NCBI RefSeq assembly: GCF_000282495.1
Contig: NZ_AKJE01000036.1
Span: forward strand, 62,001 to 126,000
Direction of reading: 5' to 3'
DNA length: 64,000 bases
DNA from: Pseudomonas sp. GM79
GTDB taxonomy: Bacteria > Pseudomonadota > Gammaproteobacteria > Pseudomonadales > Pseudomonadaceae
The position numbers and the translations under genes are program-made. Below are positions 38,124 through 47,397 of this stretch, piece by piece. Every line of letters starts with the position of its first letter. The stretch's first letter is position 1. The notes beneath the pieces are model-generated. The model did not search any database and was not told the DNA's origin. It worked only from the letters and a program-made list of their open reading frames with translations.

Positions 38124-38200
38124 GGTGTGGCCAAGGGGATCGCCTGATAAAACAGTTGAATACCCGGTCACCACCCGATCACGCAATGGCCGGGCCAGAC

Positions 38201-39466
38201 TCAGCGATAGACCGGAAAACGACGGCACAGCGCGACAACCTGTTCGCGCACGTGGTGCCCGACCTTGTCGCTGTTACCGTTTTCCAGGGCGTCCAGTACG
38301 TCGCATAACCAGCCGGCCACTTGCTCGCAAGCCTCCACACCAAACCCGCGTGTGGTCACCGCCGGGGTGCCGATACGAAGGCCGGATGTCACAAACGGTG
38401 AGCGCGGGTCATTCGGCACCGAGTTTTTGTTGGCGGTGATATAGGCACTGCTCAGGGCCGCGTCGGCCTCCTTGCCGGTGTAGGGCTTGTCGGACAGGTC
38501 GATCAGCATCATGTGGTTGTCGGTGCCACCCGAGACGATCTTGTACCCGCGCTTTTGCAACACCCCGGCCATGGCCCGGGCGTTGATGACCACTTGGGTC
38601 TGGTAGATGCTGAACTCCGGCGCAAGCGCTTCCTTGAACGCCACGGCCTTGGCCGCGATCTGGTGCATCAGCGGCCCGCCCTGCACGCCGGGAAACACAG
38701 CGGAGTCGAGCTTTTTGTAGAAGGCTTCATCCTGTCCCTTGGACAAAATCAAACCGCCGCGTGGCCCGCGCAGGGTTTTGTGCGTGGTGCTGGTGACCAC
38801 ATGCGCATGGGGAAGCGGGTCCGGGTATTCGCCCGCGGCGACCAGTCCGGCGACGTGGGCCATATCGACCCAGAAGATAGCCCCTACCTTGTCGGCAATG
38901 CTGCGCATGCGTGCCCAGTCCTTGTACCGCGAATACGCGGAAAAACCACCGATCAACATTTTGGGGCGTGTCTGCAGTGCGATGCGCTCCATCTCGTCAT
39001 AGTCAAGAAAGCCGGTTTTCGGGTCCAGTCCGTAAGGCACGATGGTGTAGTGACGCCCCGAAAAGTTGGCCGGGTTGCCGTGGGTCAGGTGACCGCCCTG
39101 GGCCAGGTTCATGCCCATCACCGTGTCACCGGGGTTGATCAGTGCCAGGAAGACCGCCGCGTTGGCCTGGGCGCCCGCATGGGGTTGCACGTTGGCGTAG
39201 TCGCAGTCGAACAGGGCCTTGACCCGCTTGATGGCCAGCCGCTCGGCCACATCGACGTATTCGCAGCCGCTGTAATAGCGCTTGCCGGGGTAGCCTTCGG
39301 CGTACTTGTTGGTGAGCACCGTGCTCTGGGTTTTCATCACCAGCGGGCTGGCATAGTTTTCCGAGGCGATCAGCTCGATATGGTCTTCCTGGCGATGCTC
39401 TTCGTTGTGAATCGATTCATACAGCTCAGGGTCGAAAGCGTTGAGGGTCAGCGTCGAGTCGTACAT
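38201..39466 (-). CDS. glyA: Serine hydroxymethyltransferase (canonical copy)
   Basis: Converts serine and tetrahydrofolate to glycine and methylene-THF. 421 residues from the ATG at 39466 (AAGGA upstream). All SHMT landmarks are intact: [29 protein letters not shown] with the PLP Asp, the Schiff-base Lys230 in [14 protein letters not shown], and [15 protein letters not shown] with the carboxylate Arg. It is the last gene of benE-yggS-argD-glyA (25 bp after argD) in the putative cluster, so it is probably a dedicated paralogue supplying glycine or C1 units rather than the housekeeping glyA. Confidence 0.93.
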   Translation of the reverse strand: MYDSTLTLNAFDPELYESIHNEEHRQEDHIELIASENYASPLVMKTQSTVLTNKYAEGYPGKRYYSGCEYVDVAERLAIKRVKALFDCDYANVQPHAGAQANAAVFLALINPGDTVMGMNLAQGGHLTHGNPANFSGRHYTIVPYGLDPKTGFLDYDEMERIALQTRPKMLIGGFSAYSRYKDWARMRSIADKVGAIFWVDMAHVAGLVAAGEYPDPLPHAHVVTSTTHKTLRGPRGGLILSKGQDEAFYKKLDSAVFPGVQGGPLMHQIAAKAVAFKEALAPEFSIYQTQVVINARAMAGVLQKRGYKIVSGGTDNHMMLIDLSDKPYTGKEADAALSSAYITANKNSVPNDPRSPFVTSGLRIGTPAVTTRGFGVEACEQVAGWLCDVLDALENGNSDKVGHHVREQVVALCRRFPVYR

Positions 39467-39491
39467 GTGCAAAGTGTCCTTGGTCAAGAAT

Positions 39492-40673
39492 TCAAGCGGC
39501 AGGTGACAGCAGGCGCGTGATGCGCGCGGCGATGTCGTCGATCTGTGCGTCATCGCAGATCAGCGGCGGCAACAGGCGCACGGTGGTGCCCCGTGTGACG
39601 GTGATCAGCAGACGTTGTTCTTCACGGGCCCGGCCGACCAGTTCGGCGCACGGGCCATTGAGTTCAATGCCGATCATCAAGCCGATGCCGCGAACGGACA
39701 CCACCTCAGGATGGTTGCCCAGCGCCAGCTTCAAGGCCGCCAACAAGCGGCGGCCCGAGGCGGCAGCGCGTTGCGGGATGTCATCGCGCTGCATGATGTC
39801 GAGCACTGTGCAGCCCACGCGGCACGCCAGCGGGTTACCGCCGAACGTGGACGCATGGTGGCCGGGGGAAAACAGCTCGGCGGCCTTGCCACGCGCCAGG
39901 CACGCGCCGATGGGGAAACCGTTGCCCAGCGCTTTGGCCAGGGTAATGACGTCCGGCTCGATGCCCGCATGCTCAAAGCCAAACCAGGTACCGGTGCGGC
40001 CCAGCCCGGTCTGCACTTCATCGATCATCATCAGCCAGTCGTGTTCATCACACAGTTGGCGCAGGGCCTGCAGGTAGCCGGCAGAGGCGACGTGCACGCC
40101 CCCCTCACCCTGCACCGGCTCGACGAGCACCGCGACGATATCGGGTGACTGCGCCGCGACCTGGCGAATCGCTTCGATGTTGTCGAAAGGCACTCGCACA
40201 AAGCCCGGCATCAGGGGCTCGAAGCCGCGATGCACGGCGGGGTTGCCGGTGGCGGCGAGGGTGGCCAGGGTGCGCCCGTGAAAACTGTTGTCCATCACCA
40301 ACACTTGCGGCTGGGTCACCTGCCGGACGTTGGCGTGCAGGCGGGCCAGTTTGAGCGCCGCTTCGTTGGCCTCCGCTCCGGAGTTGCAGAAAAACGCCCG
40401 TTGCATGCCCGAGAGCAGGCACAGTCGTTCGCCCAATTGCTCCTGCCATGGGATGCGAAACAGGTTGGTCGTGTGCAGTAACACCGTGGCCTGTTCGGCG
40501 ATGGCCGCGGCAATTTCGGGGTTGGCATGCCCCAGGCTCGTCACCGCCACACCGGCGATGGCATCCAGGTATTCAACACCCTCGGTGTCCCACAACGAGG
40601 CGCCCTGGCCTCGGCTGAACGAAACCGGTTGTCGGGCTGAGGTGTGCATGAGGTAAGCGGGTGCAGCGGACAT
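39492..40673 (-). CDS. Class III aminotransferase, ArgD-like
   Basis: 393-residue PLP enzyme of the acetylornithine/ornithine aminotransferase family. Landmarks: [49 protein letters not shown] (PLP Asp), and [18 protein letters not shown] with the Schiff-base Lys. AGGAAGG precedes the ATG. In arginine synthesis ArgD uses N-acetylglutamate semialdehyde, but inside this operon a pathway-specific amine or semialdehyde substrate is more likely. Confidence 0.88.
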   Translation of the reverse strand: MSAAPAYLMHTSARQPVSFSRGQGASLWDTEGVEYLDAIAGVAVTSLGHANPEIAAAIAEQATVLLHTTNLFRIPWQEQLGERLCLLSGMQRAFFCNSGAEANEAALKLARLHANVRQVTQPQVLVMDNSFHGRTLATLAATGNPAVHRGFEPLMPGFVRVPFDNIEAIRQVAAQSPDIVAVLVEPVQGEGGVHVASAGYLQALRQLCDEHDWLMMIDEVQTGLGRTGTWFGFEHAGIEPDVITLAKALGNGFPIGACLARGKAAELFSPGHHASTFGGNPLACRVGCTVLDIMQRDDIPQRAAASGRRLLAALKLALGNHPEVVSVRGIGLMIGIELNGPCAELVGRAREEQRLLITVTRGTTVRLLPPLICDDAQIDDIAARITRLLSPAA

Positions 40674-40697
40674 TGCGGGCCTTCCTGTAGAGGGGGA

Positions 40698-41543
40698 TCA
40701 ACGGCTGGGAGTGATCGACAACAACGTGCCTTCACTGAGGGGGTGGGCATCGGCGGTCGGCCAGTAGTACGCATCCGGCATGGCTCGGGCACCGAAGATC
40801 GCCTGTCCGACGCGCACCACGGTCGCGCCCTCTTCAATGGCGATTTCGAAGTCACCCGACATGCCCATCGACAGCTCTTGCAGCGACACCCCATCAGGGG
40901 CGCAATGACGCAAGCGGTCGCGCAATTCACGCAGCCGGACGAAGCATGGGCGCACCCGCACCGCGTCGGCCGAGAACAGCGCCAGCGTCATCAACCCGCG
41001 AACCCGCAGTGTCGGGAACGCTGGCATAGTCTCCAGGAAAGCCGCCACGTCATCGGGAGCCAGCCCGTACTTGCTGGCTTCGCCGGAGGTATTGACCTGG
41101 ACGAACACGTCCATCTGCCGACCTTCAATGCGCAGGCGACGGTCCAGCGCCTCGGCCACCCGCAGGCTGTCCAGGGCCTGGAACTCGCTGGCGAAGCGTG
41201 CGACCTGCTTGGCCTTGTTGGTCTGCAAGTGGCCGATCACCGACCATTGCAGGTCTTGCAGGTCGGTCATGGCTTCCCACTTGCGCTGTGCTTCCTGCAC
41301 CTTGTTCTCGCCCAACAGGCGGCAACCGGCGGCATAGGCCAGACGCAGATGAGCTTCATCAAAGGTTTTGCTGACCGGCAGCAAGCGCACACCGGCCGGG
41401 TCCCGCCCTACCCGACGGCACGCCTCGACAATGCGTTGCTGCACGGCGGCCAGGTTGCGGTGAAAGTCTTCGACACTGTCGGCCTGTGGGTAACGACCAT
41501 GGCGCGCATGCAGGATGTTGAGGTCTTCGGTTTGATCAGGCAT
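40698..41543 (-). CDS. YggS/PROSC-like PLP-binding protein
   Basis: 281 residues, longer than the usual 230 of YggS, with extra N- and C-terminal stretches. Fold type III PLP barrel without a second domain: PLP lysine in RLLPVSKTFDEAHLRLA, then LLGENKVQEAQRKWE, WSVIGHLQTNKAKQVAR and LSMGMSGDFEIAIEEG. YggS manages free PLP and PLP-enzyme balance; here it may serve the many PLP enzymes of the cluster. Its ATG shares a base with the benE stop (TGATG), so translation is coupled. Confidence 0.88.
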   Translation of the reverse strand: MPDQTEDLNILHARHGRYPQADSVEDFHRNLAAVQQRIVEACRRVGRDPAGVRLLPVSKTFDEAHLRLAYAAGCRLLGENKVQEAQRKWEAMTDLQDLQWSVIGHLQTNKAKQVARFASEFQALDSLRVAEALDRRLRIEGRQMDVFVQVNTSGEASKYGLAPDDVAAFLETMPAFPTLRVRGLMTLALFSADAVRVRPCFVRLRELRDRLRHCAPDGVSLQELSMGMSGDFEIAIEEGATVVRVGQAIFGARAMPDAYYWPTADAHPLSEGTLLSITPSR

Positions 41544-42796
41544 CAGTTGGCCGCTCCTTTGGTGGGCACTGCAACAAGTTCGGCCTGTGGGACAGCAGTC
41601 TTTTCACGACGCGGCAACTGCCCATTGAGCACGGCGTAGGCCGCCAGGCCGATGACCAGCCCCCAGAACGCGCCGCCGATGCCCAGCAGGGTGATATTGG
41701 CCGCGCAGGCTAGGAAGGTGATCAGCGACGCTTCCCGCGATTTCACGTCCGCCATGGCATTGGCCAGGCTCGCGCCGAGGGTGCCCAACAGGGCCAGCCC
41801 GGCCAGGGTGGTGATGAAGGTCGCCGGGAAGGCCATGAACACCGCCGCCAGGGTCACGCCGAAAATCCCCACCAAGATGTAGAAGATGCCCGCGGCCACA
41901 CCTGCGATCCAGCGCTTGGACGGATCTTCAGACGCTTCCTTGCCAGTGCAGATGGCGGCCGTGATGGCCGCGATGTTGAAGGCATGGGAACCGAACGGCG
42001 CCATCAGCAAAGAACCCAGCCCGGTCACGCTGAGGATCGGGTTGGCACTGGTGTTGAACCCGTCATTGCGCAGCACCAGCATGCCCGGCATGTACTGCCC
42101 CGTGAGGGTGATCAGAAACAGCGGCAACGCCACGCTCAACAACGCATTGACCGAGAACTCAGGGCGTGTGAACACCGGTGTCGCAAACTCCAGCGCCAGC
42201 CCCATGAAATCCACGCGCCCCTGCATCAGCAGAAAGCCAAGCCCCAGCACCAGAATGCCGACCACCGCATAGCGCGCACTCAAGCGCTTGAACACGATGT
42301 AGGCGCCGATCAACACCCCGACCAATAACGGGTCGACGCTCATGCTGGCGAACGCACCGATGCCGAATTGCAACAGGATGCCGCCCAACAAGCCCGCTGC
42401 CACACCGGGCGGGATCAGGCGAACGGCTTTTTCAAAGTAGCCGGACACGCCCAGCAGCACGAACGCTGCAGCCGAAATCATGTACGCCCCGATGGCCTCG
42501 GCGTAGGGTGTGGTCGCCAAGGCGACGATCAAAAAAGCCGCCGCCGGGGTCGACCAGGCGGTGATGATCGGCTCGCGGCTCACCCAACTGAGGAACAGCC
42601 CGGTCACCCCTACCCCGATCGACACTGACCAAACCCACGACGCCGTCAACTCAGGGCTGAGCCCTGCGACCTTGGCGGCCTGAAACACCAGGATGAAGGT
42701 GCCGCCGTAATTGACGATCACCGAAATCAGCCCGGCAACCACCGGGTGCAGCAGGTCCCGCAGACGCAGGGACGAAAGGAATTGAGTAGATGACAT
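41543..42796 (-). CDS. BenE-family transporter
   Basis: 417-residue membrane protein of the benzoate:H+ symporter family, with about 12 hydrophobic segments. Landmarks: GLSPELTASWVWSVSIGVGV, STPAAAFLIVAL, and FGSHAFNIAAITAAICTGKE. BenE proteins carry aromatic acids, but paralogues with other cargo exist. First gene of the benE-yggS-argD-glyA operon; 124 bp separate it from serC and contain the shared CAGACCACTTTG motif. Confidence 0.88.
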   Translation of the reverse strand: MSSTQFLSSLRLRDLLHPVVAGLISVIVNYGGTFILVFQAAKVAGLSPELTASWVWSVSIGVGVTGLFLSWVSREPIITAWSTPAAAFLIVALATTPYAEAIGAYMISAAAFVLLGVSGYFEKAVRLIPPGVAAGLLGGILLQFGIGAFASMSVDPLLVGVLIGAYIVFKRLSARYAVVGILVLGLGFLLMQGRVDFMGLALEFATPVFTRPEFSVNALLSVALPLFLITLTGQYMPGMLVLRNDGFNTSANPILSVTGLGSLLMAPFGSHAFNIAAITAAICTGKEASEDPSKRWIAGVAAGIFYILVGIFGVTLAAVFMAFPATFITTLAGLALLGTLGASLANAMADVKSREASLITFLACAANITLLGIGGAFWGLVIGLAAYAVLNGQLPRREKTAVPQAELVAVPTKGAAN

Positions 42797-42893
42797 AGGT
42801 CTTGGCTCCTTGCTGGACGATGTAATCCGGCCGCTGGTAAGCGGTCATTTATAGCCGTTGAATGGCAGGTTTTACCCCTACGCTTTACCGCAG

Positions 42894-42910
42894 CAGACCA
42901 GACCACTTTG
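42894..42910 (+). promoter_or_regulatory. Candidate MocR operator upstream of benE
   Basis: CAGACCAGACCACTTTG: the AGACC unit is repeated back to back, and its last 12 bases recur inverted at 47296-47307. A CTTTACC motif lies just before it (42883-42889). It is about 100 bp upstream of the benE start. Confidence 0.55.
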
Positions 42911-42920
42911 CGCGGTCGGC

Positions 42921-44003
42921 TCAGCCATGCTCGCGCGCAAACGCGTTCATGAAATCGCACAACGCCTCGACCGCCGGCACTGAAACGGCGTTGTAGAGGC
43001 TGGCGCGCAGGCCGCCGACGCTGGCGTGACCTTTGAGGCCATTGAGGCCGGCCTGCTCGGCGCTCCGCAAAAAGGCCTTTTCCAGAGCCGCCTCGGCCAA
43101 CCGGAAGGGCACGTTGTTGATGGAGCGATACGGTAACTGCACAGGGTTGCGATAAAACCCGTCACTCCCATCGATGGCGCGGTACAGCATTCCCGCCTTA
43201 GCCTGGTTGCGCTGATGCAGGGCCTGCAGACCGCCGCTGTACTTGATCCACTTGAGCGTCAAGCCGGTGAGGTACCAGGGGAAGGTCGCCGGGGTATTGA
43301 GCATCGACTGCGCGTCGCTGATGCGCGCGTAGTTGAGAATGTCCGGGGTAAAGGCATGGGAACGCTCCAGCAACGCCGGGTCCACGATGACCACCGTCAA
43401 CCCCGCCACGCCCATGTTTTTCTGCGCGGCGGCATACACCAGCCCATGCCTGGCGATGTCGATCGGCTTGGACAGCAGGCTTGAACAAGCATCGCACACC
43501 AGCGGCGCGTCGCTCGCGGGCGTGTCGATGAACTGCACGCCGTGCACCGTCTCATTCTCGGTGTAGTGCAAGTAGGCGGCGTCGGCGTTAAGGCGCCAGT
43601 CCGAGGCGTGGGGGACGCGGTCGAAACCGGACGCGTGGGTACTGGCAACCACGCGCACATCGCAGTAGCGCCGTGCAGCCTCGATCGCCTTGCCCGACCA
43701 GAGGCCGGTGTGCAGGTAATCCGCCGTGCCTTTATCGCCTATCAGGTTCATCGGCACTTGAGCGAACTGCAACGAGGCGCCCCCTTGCAGGAACAGCACT
43801 TTGTAGGCGGGCGGCACCCCGAGGATATCGCGCAGGTCCCGTTCGGCCTCGCGGGCCACCGTCATGAACACCTGCGAACGATGGCTGATTTCCATCACGG
43901 ACATGCCGGTGCCGGCAAAATCGAAAAACTCCTCGTGCGCCTGAGTGAGGACGTCCAACGGCACCGCGGTGGGGCCTGCGCTGAAGTTGTGTGACCGAGC
44001 CAT
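42921..44003 (-). CDS. serC: Phosphoserine aminotransferase paralogue
   Basis: 360 residues from the ATG at 44003 (AGGAG 11 nt upstream). SerC features: NFSAGPTAVPLDVLTQAHEE, VMEISHRS, FLQGGASLQFAQVPMN, the Schiff-base Lys in AAAQKNMGVAGLTVVIV, and GGLRASLYNAV. It would form O-phosphoserine from 3-phosphohydroxypyruvate and glutamate. The segment before the lysine (CDACSSLLSKPID) differs a little from the common ADxSSxxLSRPID form. Divergent from the MocR regulator, so likely under its control and devoted to the cluster. Confidence 0.92.
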   Translation of the reverse strand: MARSHNFSAGPTAVPLDVLTQAHEEFFDFAGTGMSVMEISHRSQVFMTVAREAERDLRDILGVPPAYKVLFLQGGASLQFAQVPMNLIGDKGTADYLHTGLWSGKAIEAARRYCDVRVVASTHASGFDRVPHASDWRLNADAAYLHYTENETVHGVQFIDTPASDAPLVCDACSSLLSKPIDIARHGLVYAAAQKNMGVAGLTVVIVDPALLERSHAFTPDILNYARISDAQSMLNTPATFPWYLTGLTLKWIKYSGGLQALHQRNQAKAGMLYRAIDGSDGFYRNPVQLPYRSINNVPFRLAEAALEKAFLRSAEQAGLNGLKGHASVGGLRASLYNAVSVPAVEALCDFMNAFAREHG

Positions 44004-44130
44004 GGTTGAGTAACTCCTGTTCAAGAACGCTTGCCCTGTGCGTAATCACCGAGGTAAAGCCTTGGGTGGCGAGGGCCAGAGTCTACGGATAAACTGGCCT
44101 GCCTTTACCTGCCAATTCATGGAAAGAGAG

Positions 44131-44138
44131 CAGACCAC
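44131..44138 (+). promoter_or_regulatory. Candidate MocR operator at the regulator's own start
   Basis: CAGACCAC directly abuts the ATG of the MocR gene. TTTACC also occurs twice in the same divergent region, at 44104-44109 and inverted at 44053-44058, as it does before benE. Confidence 0.5.
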
Positions 44139-45635
44139 ATGGCAAAGACCTTCGAGCTGGAAACCCTGAAGATGCGCCTCAACGACGCTGAGTTTCAGCT
44201 GCTGGATTTGCACCAGCGGATCCAGCGTGCGTTGCGTGCGCTGATACTCGACGGCGCCCTCGGCCCCGGCTTGAAACTGCCCGCCACGCGGGTGCTGTCC
44301 AAGTCACTGGGCTGCGCCCGCGACACCGTTGAGAACGCCTATGTGCAGTTGCATCGGGACGGGTTTATCGTGCGCCGCGAAGGCGCCGGCAGTTACGTCT
44401 GCGACACGGTGGGCGTCGAATTGCGCGGTGCCGGCCGCCGACGCCTCAAGGCTCAGGAAGTCAGGAGCAGCGTCGCCGCACCGGGCGCCGAACTCAGCCA
44501 ACGCGGGCGGATGATCTTCGACACCGGCGGCGTGCGCGATCAGCAAGTCATCAAGGCATTCGCCACCGGCCTGCCGGAAACCCGCAGCTTCCCGACGGAT
44601 GTCTGGGAGCGTTTGCAGCGCCAGGTCATGAAGGACTATCGCGCGAACGTGCTGCTGCATGGCGATCCACAAGGGGCCGAGCCCCTGCGCAAAGCGATTG
44701 CCACCTACCTGAACCTCGAACGCGGCGCCAAATGCTCCCCCGACCAGGTGCTGGTATTGAGCAGTACGCGTCAGGCGTTGTATCTGTGCGCGCAGTTGCT
44801 GGTGGACGCCGGCAAGCCGATTCTGCTGGAAAACCCCGGCTATTACGGCGCCCGCAAGGCCTTCGAAATCGCCGAAACCAAGGTGCTGCCCATTGATGTC
44901 GATGAACGGGGCATCCGCACCGACCTGCTGTACGCCGACCGCAGCGGCGCCAATTGCGTGTATGTCACGCCTTCGCACCAATACCCCACCGGCGCGACGT
45001 TGCCGCTGGAGCGGCGTCTTGAGTTGATCAATTGGGCGGCGCAAAAACGCAAGTGGATCATCGAGGATGACTACGACAGCGAGTTCCATTACGACGGGCA
45101 ACCCACGGCGTGCGTGCAGGGCCTGGACAAGTATCAGCGCACGCTCTACATCGGCACGTTCAGCAAGACCCTCTACCCCGGCCTGCGCATGGGGTATATG
45201 GTGCTGCCCTCCGAGCTGGTCAAGCCCTTTGCCTATGCGCGCAGCATGATGGACGGCCACACTCCGCAAATGCTGCAACTGACGCTGGCGCGCTTTATGG
45301 AAGACGGCCATTACAACGCGCATGTCCGGGCCATGCGCAAGCTGTATGCCGGACGCCGGTCGATCATGCACGATGCCATCGGCAAGTACTTGAGCACGGT
45401 GGTCACCGCCGAACTGCCGCCGGGCGGGCTGCAAATCCCCTGCTTGCTGAAAGCCGGATGGTCCGAGGAAAAAACCATCCGCCAAGCCGCCACTGCCGGC
45501 GTGCAACTGTCCGGCCTCAGCGGCTTGTACGCGGGCGACCCGAAGCAACAGGGCTGGCTGCTGGGCTACTCCTCCCTGACCGCGTATGAAATCGAAGCCG
45601 CCATGTTGCGCCTGGCCAACGCCCTGAAAATCTAA
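44139..45635 (+). CDS. MocR-family regulator (GntR HTH plus aminotransferase domain)
   Basis: 498 residues. N-terminal GntR winged helix, residues about 22-90 (QRALRALILDGALGPGLKLP, then LSKSLGCARDTVENAYVQLH). Residues about 140-498 form a fold type I aminotransferase domain that senses PLP adducts: LLENPGYYGARKAFEIA, IIEDDYDSEFHYDG, and YIGTFSKTLYPGLRMGY with the PLP Lys. PdxR, GabR and TauR are such proteins. It lies between the two halves of the cluster, and direct-repeat-like CAGACCAC sites surround it. It probably activates the cluster in response to an amino acid or pathway intermediate. Confidence 0.92.
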   Translation: MAKTFELETLKMRLNDAEFQLLDLHQRIQRALRALILDGALGPGLKLPATRVLSKSLGCARDTVENAYVQLHRDGFIVRREGAGSYVCDTVGVELRGAGRRRLKAQEVRSSVAAPGAELSQRGRMIFDTGGVRDQQVIKAFATGLPETRSFPTDVWERLQRQVMKDYRANVLLHGDPQGAEPLRKAIATYLNLERGAKCSPDQVLVLSSTRQALYLCAQLLVDAGKPILLENPGYYGARKAFEIAETKVLPIDVDERGIRTDLLYADRSGANCVYVTPSHQYPTGATLPLERRLELINWAAQKRKWIIEDDYDSEFHYDGQPTACVQGLDKYQRTLYIGTFSKTLYPGLRMGYMVLPSELVKPFAYARSMMDGHTPQMLQLTLARFMEDGHYNAHVRAMRKLYAGRRSIMHDAIGKYLSTVVTAELPPGGLQIPCLLKAGWSEEKTIRQAATAGVQLSGLSGLYAGDPKQQGWLLGYSSLTAYEIEAAMLRLANALKI

Positions 45636-45808
45636 TGGCCCAGCGCATAGTTCATCAGCAGCTGCTGGGCCTGGGTGGCCATCCGCGCACGCCTGGGCAG
45701 CTTGGGGCATTCAACCGCGGTGACGGGTTGAGGCTTGGCGGTGGCGAACAGTCTGAACCGTGACGTGCGGGTGGCCGCCAGACGGCCGGTGGGGATGATG
45801 CCGGGCAT
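45632..45808 (-). CDS. 58-residue small protein downstream of the variant SHMT gene
   Basis: ATG at 45808 with AAGGA 6 nt upstream; TAG at 45632-45634 overlaps the convergent MocR stop. Begins MPGIIPTGRLAATRTSRFRL and ends LLMNYALGH; one Cys in AVECPKLPRRAR. It is Arg-rich, without membrane segment or signal peptide. It is 30 bp after the variant SHMT gene, so they are likely one transcript. No family recognised. Possibilities are a small accessory subunit, a scaffold or precursor peptide, or a poorly expressed frame. Confidence 0.6.
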   Translation of the reverse strand: MPGIIPTGRLAATRTSRFRLFATAKPQPVTAVECPKLPRRARMATQAQQLLMNYALGH

Positions 45809-45838
45809 TGGAATTCCTTTTCAAAAAAGCGCAGGCGG

Positions 45839-47137
45839 TTAATACGGCAACCTGAAACGCTTGGTCAGGTCGCTGATGCCTTCACGAATCGAGCGTTCAG
45901 TGCGGCCGTCGAGGGCACCGCTGCGCAAACCACCGAGCATGGCCAGAATCATGTCGCCGATCTCCCTGAATTCATCGACCCCCATGCCACGCGAAGTGCA
46001 CGCCGCACTGCCGAGACGAATGCCGGACGTCACGGTGGGCTTGACCTCATCGCCGGGCACGACATTTTTGTTCACGGTAATGCCGATTGCCTCCAACACA
46101 CGCTCGGCGACATTCCCCACCAGGCCCCAGGGCCGCAGGTCAATCACCCCCAAGTGACAGTCGGTGCCGCCCGACACAACCAACAGCCCACCTTCAGCCA
46201 ATCGGCCGCACAAGGCCTGGGCATTGGCGACCACGGCGTGGGCATAAGCGCCGAAGGCCGGTTGCAATGCCTCGCCCAGCGCCACGGCCTTGGCCGCTAT
46301 GGTGTGCATCAGTGCCGCGCCCTGCAGGCCGGGGAATACAGCCGCATTGATCTTCTGCGCAATGGCCTGCTCATTGCACAGGATCATCCCGCCACGCGGA
46401 CCGCGCAACGTGGCGTGGGTGCTGAGGGTGGTGACGTGGGCGAACGGCACTGGAGACGGATACGCACCACCCGCGACCAGCCCGGCGACGTGGGCGATGT
46501 CGGCCATCAGGAACGCACCCACCTCGTCGGCAATCGCACGAAACCGGACGAAATCCAGCGCCCGTGAATACGCCGAGGCCCCTGCGATGATCAGGCGTGG
46601 GCGTTCTTGTCGGGCGATCTGCTCGACCTGATCCATGTCGACCCGATGGGTCACCGGGTGCACCCCATAGCTGAGGGCCTGAAACCAGCGCCCGGACAAG
46701 TTGAACGCAGCACCATGGGACAGGTGCCCACCGGACTTGAGGTCCAGGCCCAGGATCTTGTCCCCCGGCGCCAGCAGAGCCAGAAACACAGCCTGGTTGG
46801 CTTGGCTGCCCGAATGGGGTTGCAGGTTGGCATAGGCACAGCTGAACAGTTGCCTGGCCCGCTCGATGGCGAGTTCTTCAATTGCATCGACATTGCAGCA
46901 ACCGGCGTAATAGCGACGCCCTGGGTAGCCCTCGGCATATTTGTTGGTCAGCACCGACCCTTGGGCCTCGAGCACCGCACGACTGACCACGTTTTCGGCG
47001 GCGATCAGCTCGATTGACTGCACCTGGCGCTGACGCTCGGCGTCGATGGCGCGCCACACCTCCGCGTCCACCTGGGGCAGCGCAACGCCACTGACCCCTG
47101 GCAGCGCGTGGCCCTCCCGATAAGCGAAATGCGGCAT
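45839..47137 (-). CDS. SHMT homologue lacking the catalytic PLP lysine
   Basis: 432 residues from the ATG at 47137 (GGGAG upstream); an in-frame GTG sits 6 bases earlier. Clearly SHMT-fold: [49 protein letters not shown] with the PLP Asp and His, and [15 protein letters not shown] with the Arg. At the Schiff-base position, however, the motif is [13 protein letters not shown]: Ala (codon GCC, 46412-46414; residue 242) replaces the invariant Lys. Conversion from a Lys codon needs three base changes. It cannot form the internal aldimine in the usual way, so it may bind PLP or substrate without turnover, use other chemistry, or need a partner. Confidence 0.9.
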   Translation of the reverse strand: MPHFAYREGHALPGVSGVALPQVDAEVWRAIDAERQRQVQSIELIAAENVVSRAVLEAQGSVLTNKYAEGYPGRRYYAGCCNVDAIEELAIERARQLFSCAYANLQPHSGSQANQAVFLALLAPGDKILGLDLKSGGHLSHGAAFNLSGRWFQALSYGVHPVTHRVDMDQVEQIARQERPRLIIAGASAYSRALDFVRFRAIADEVGAFLMADIAHVAGLVAGGAYPSPVPFAHVTTLSTHATLRGPRGGMILCNEQAIAQKINAAVFPGLQGAALMHTIAAKAVALGEALQPAFGAYAHAVVANAQALCGRLAEGGLLVVSGGTDCHLGVIDLRPWGLVGNVAERVLEAIGITVNKNVVPGDEVKPTVTSGIRLGSAACTSRGMGVDEFREIGDMILAMLGGLRSGALDGRTERSIREGISDLTKRFRLPY

Positions 47138-47226
47138 GGTCACTCCCTGTGTAAACGTCCGATAACACGCCGCACTACCCTAGCCGCCCACGGACCGACC
47201 AGCCATACCAGTTCGTGCCGACGTTG

Positions 47227-47307
47227 CAGACCACTGCGCTCAATGCCGCTGCCACGCGTCTACGCAGGGGCAGGCGTCGCGAAATCGCAGCCATTCAAAG
47301 TGGTCTG
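47227..47307. promoter_or_regulatory. Two candidate MocR sites between the SHMT-like and MFS genes
   Basis: CAGACCAC on the plus strand (47227-47234) and CAGACCACTTTG on the minus strand (47307-47296), in the 260-bp divergent region. The 12-mer is identical to that before benE. Confidence 0.55.
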
Positions 47308-47397
47308 ATGGACTCATCGGTAATGGACTATCGCGCAAGACCATCGCCTCATTAAGCTCTGCGCCGGTTTTGCCATGCTCATCACACAGGTTTCGCC

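Noticed and set aside
38513-39520. 335-codon plus-strand frame
   Set aside because: Antisense to the canonical glyA gene.
44304-45710. 468-codon minus-strand frame
   Set aside because: Antisense to the MocR gene; only the 58-codon frame just beyond it has a ribosome site.
45839-47137. L-threonine transaldolase (ObaG-like) annotation
   Set aside because: Those SHMT relatives keep the PLP lysine, which is absent here, and no obafluorin-type NRPS or aromatic-amine genes are present.
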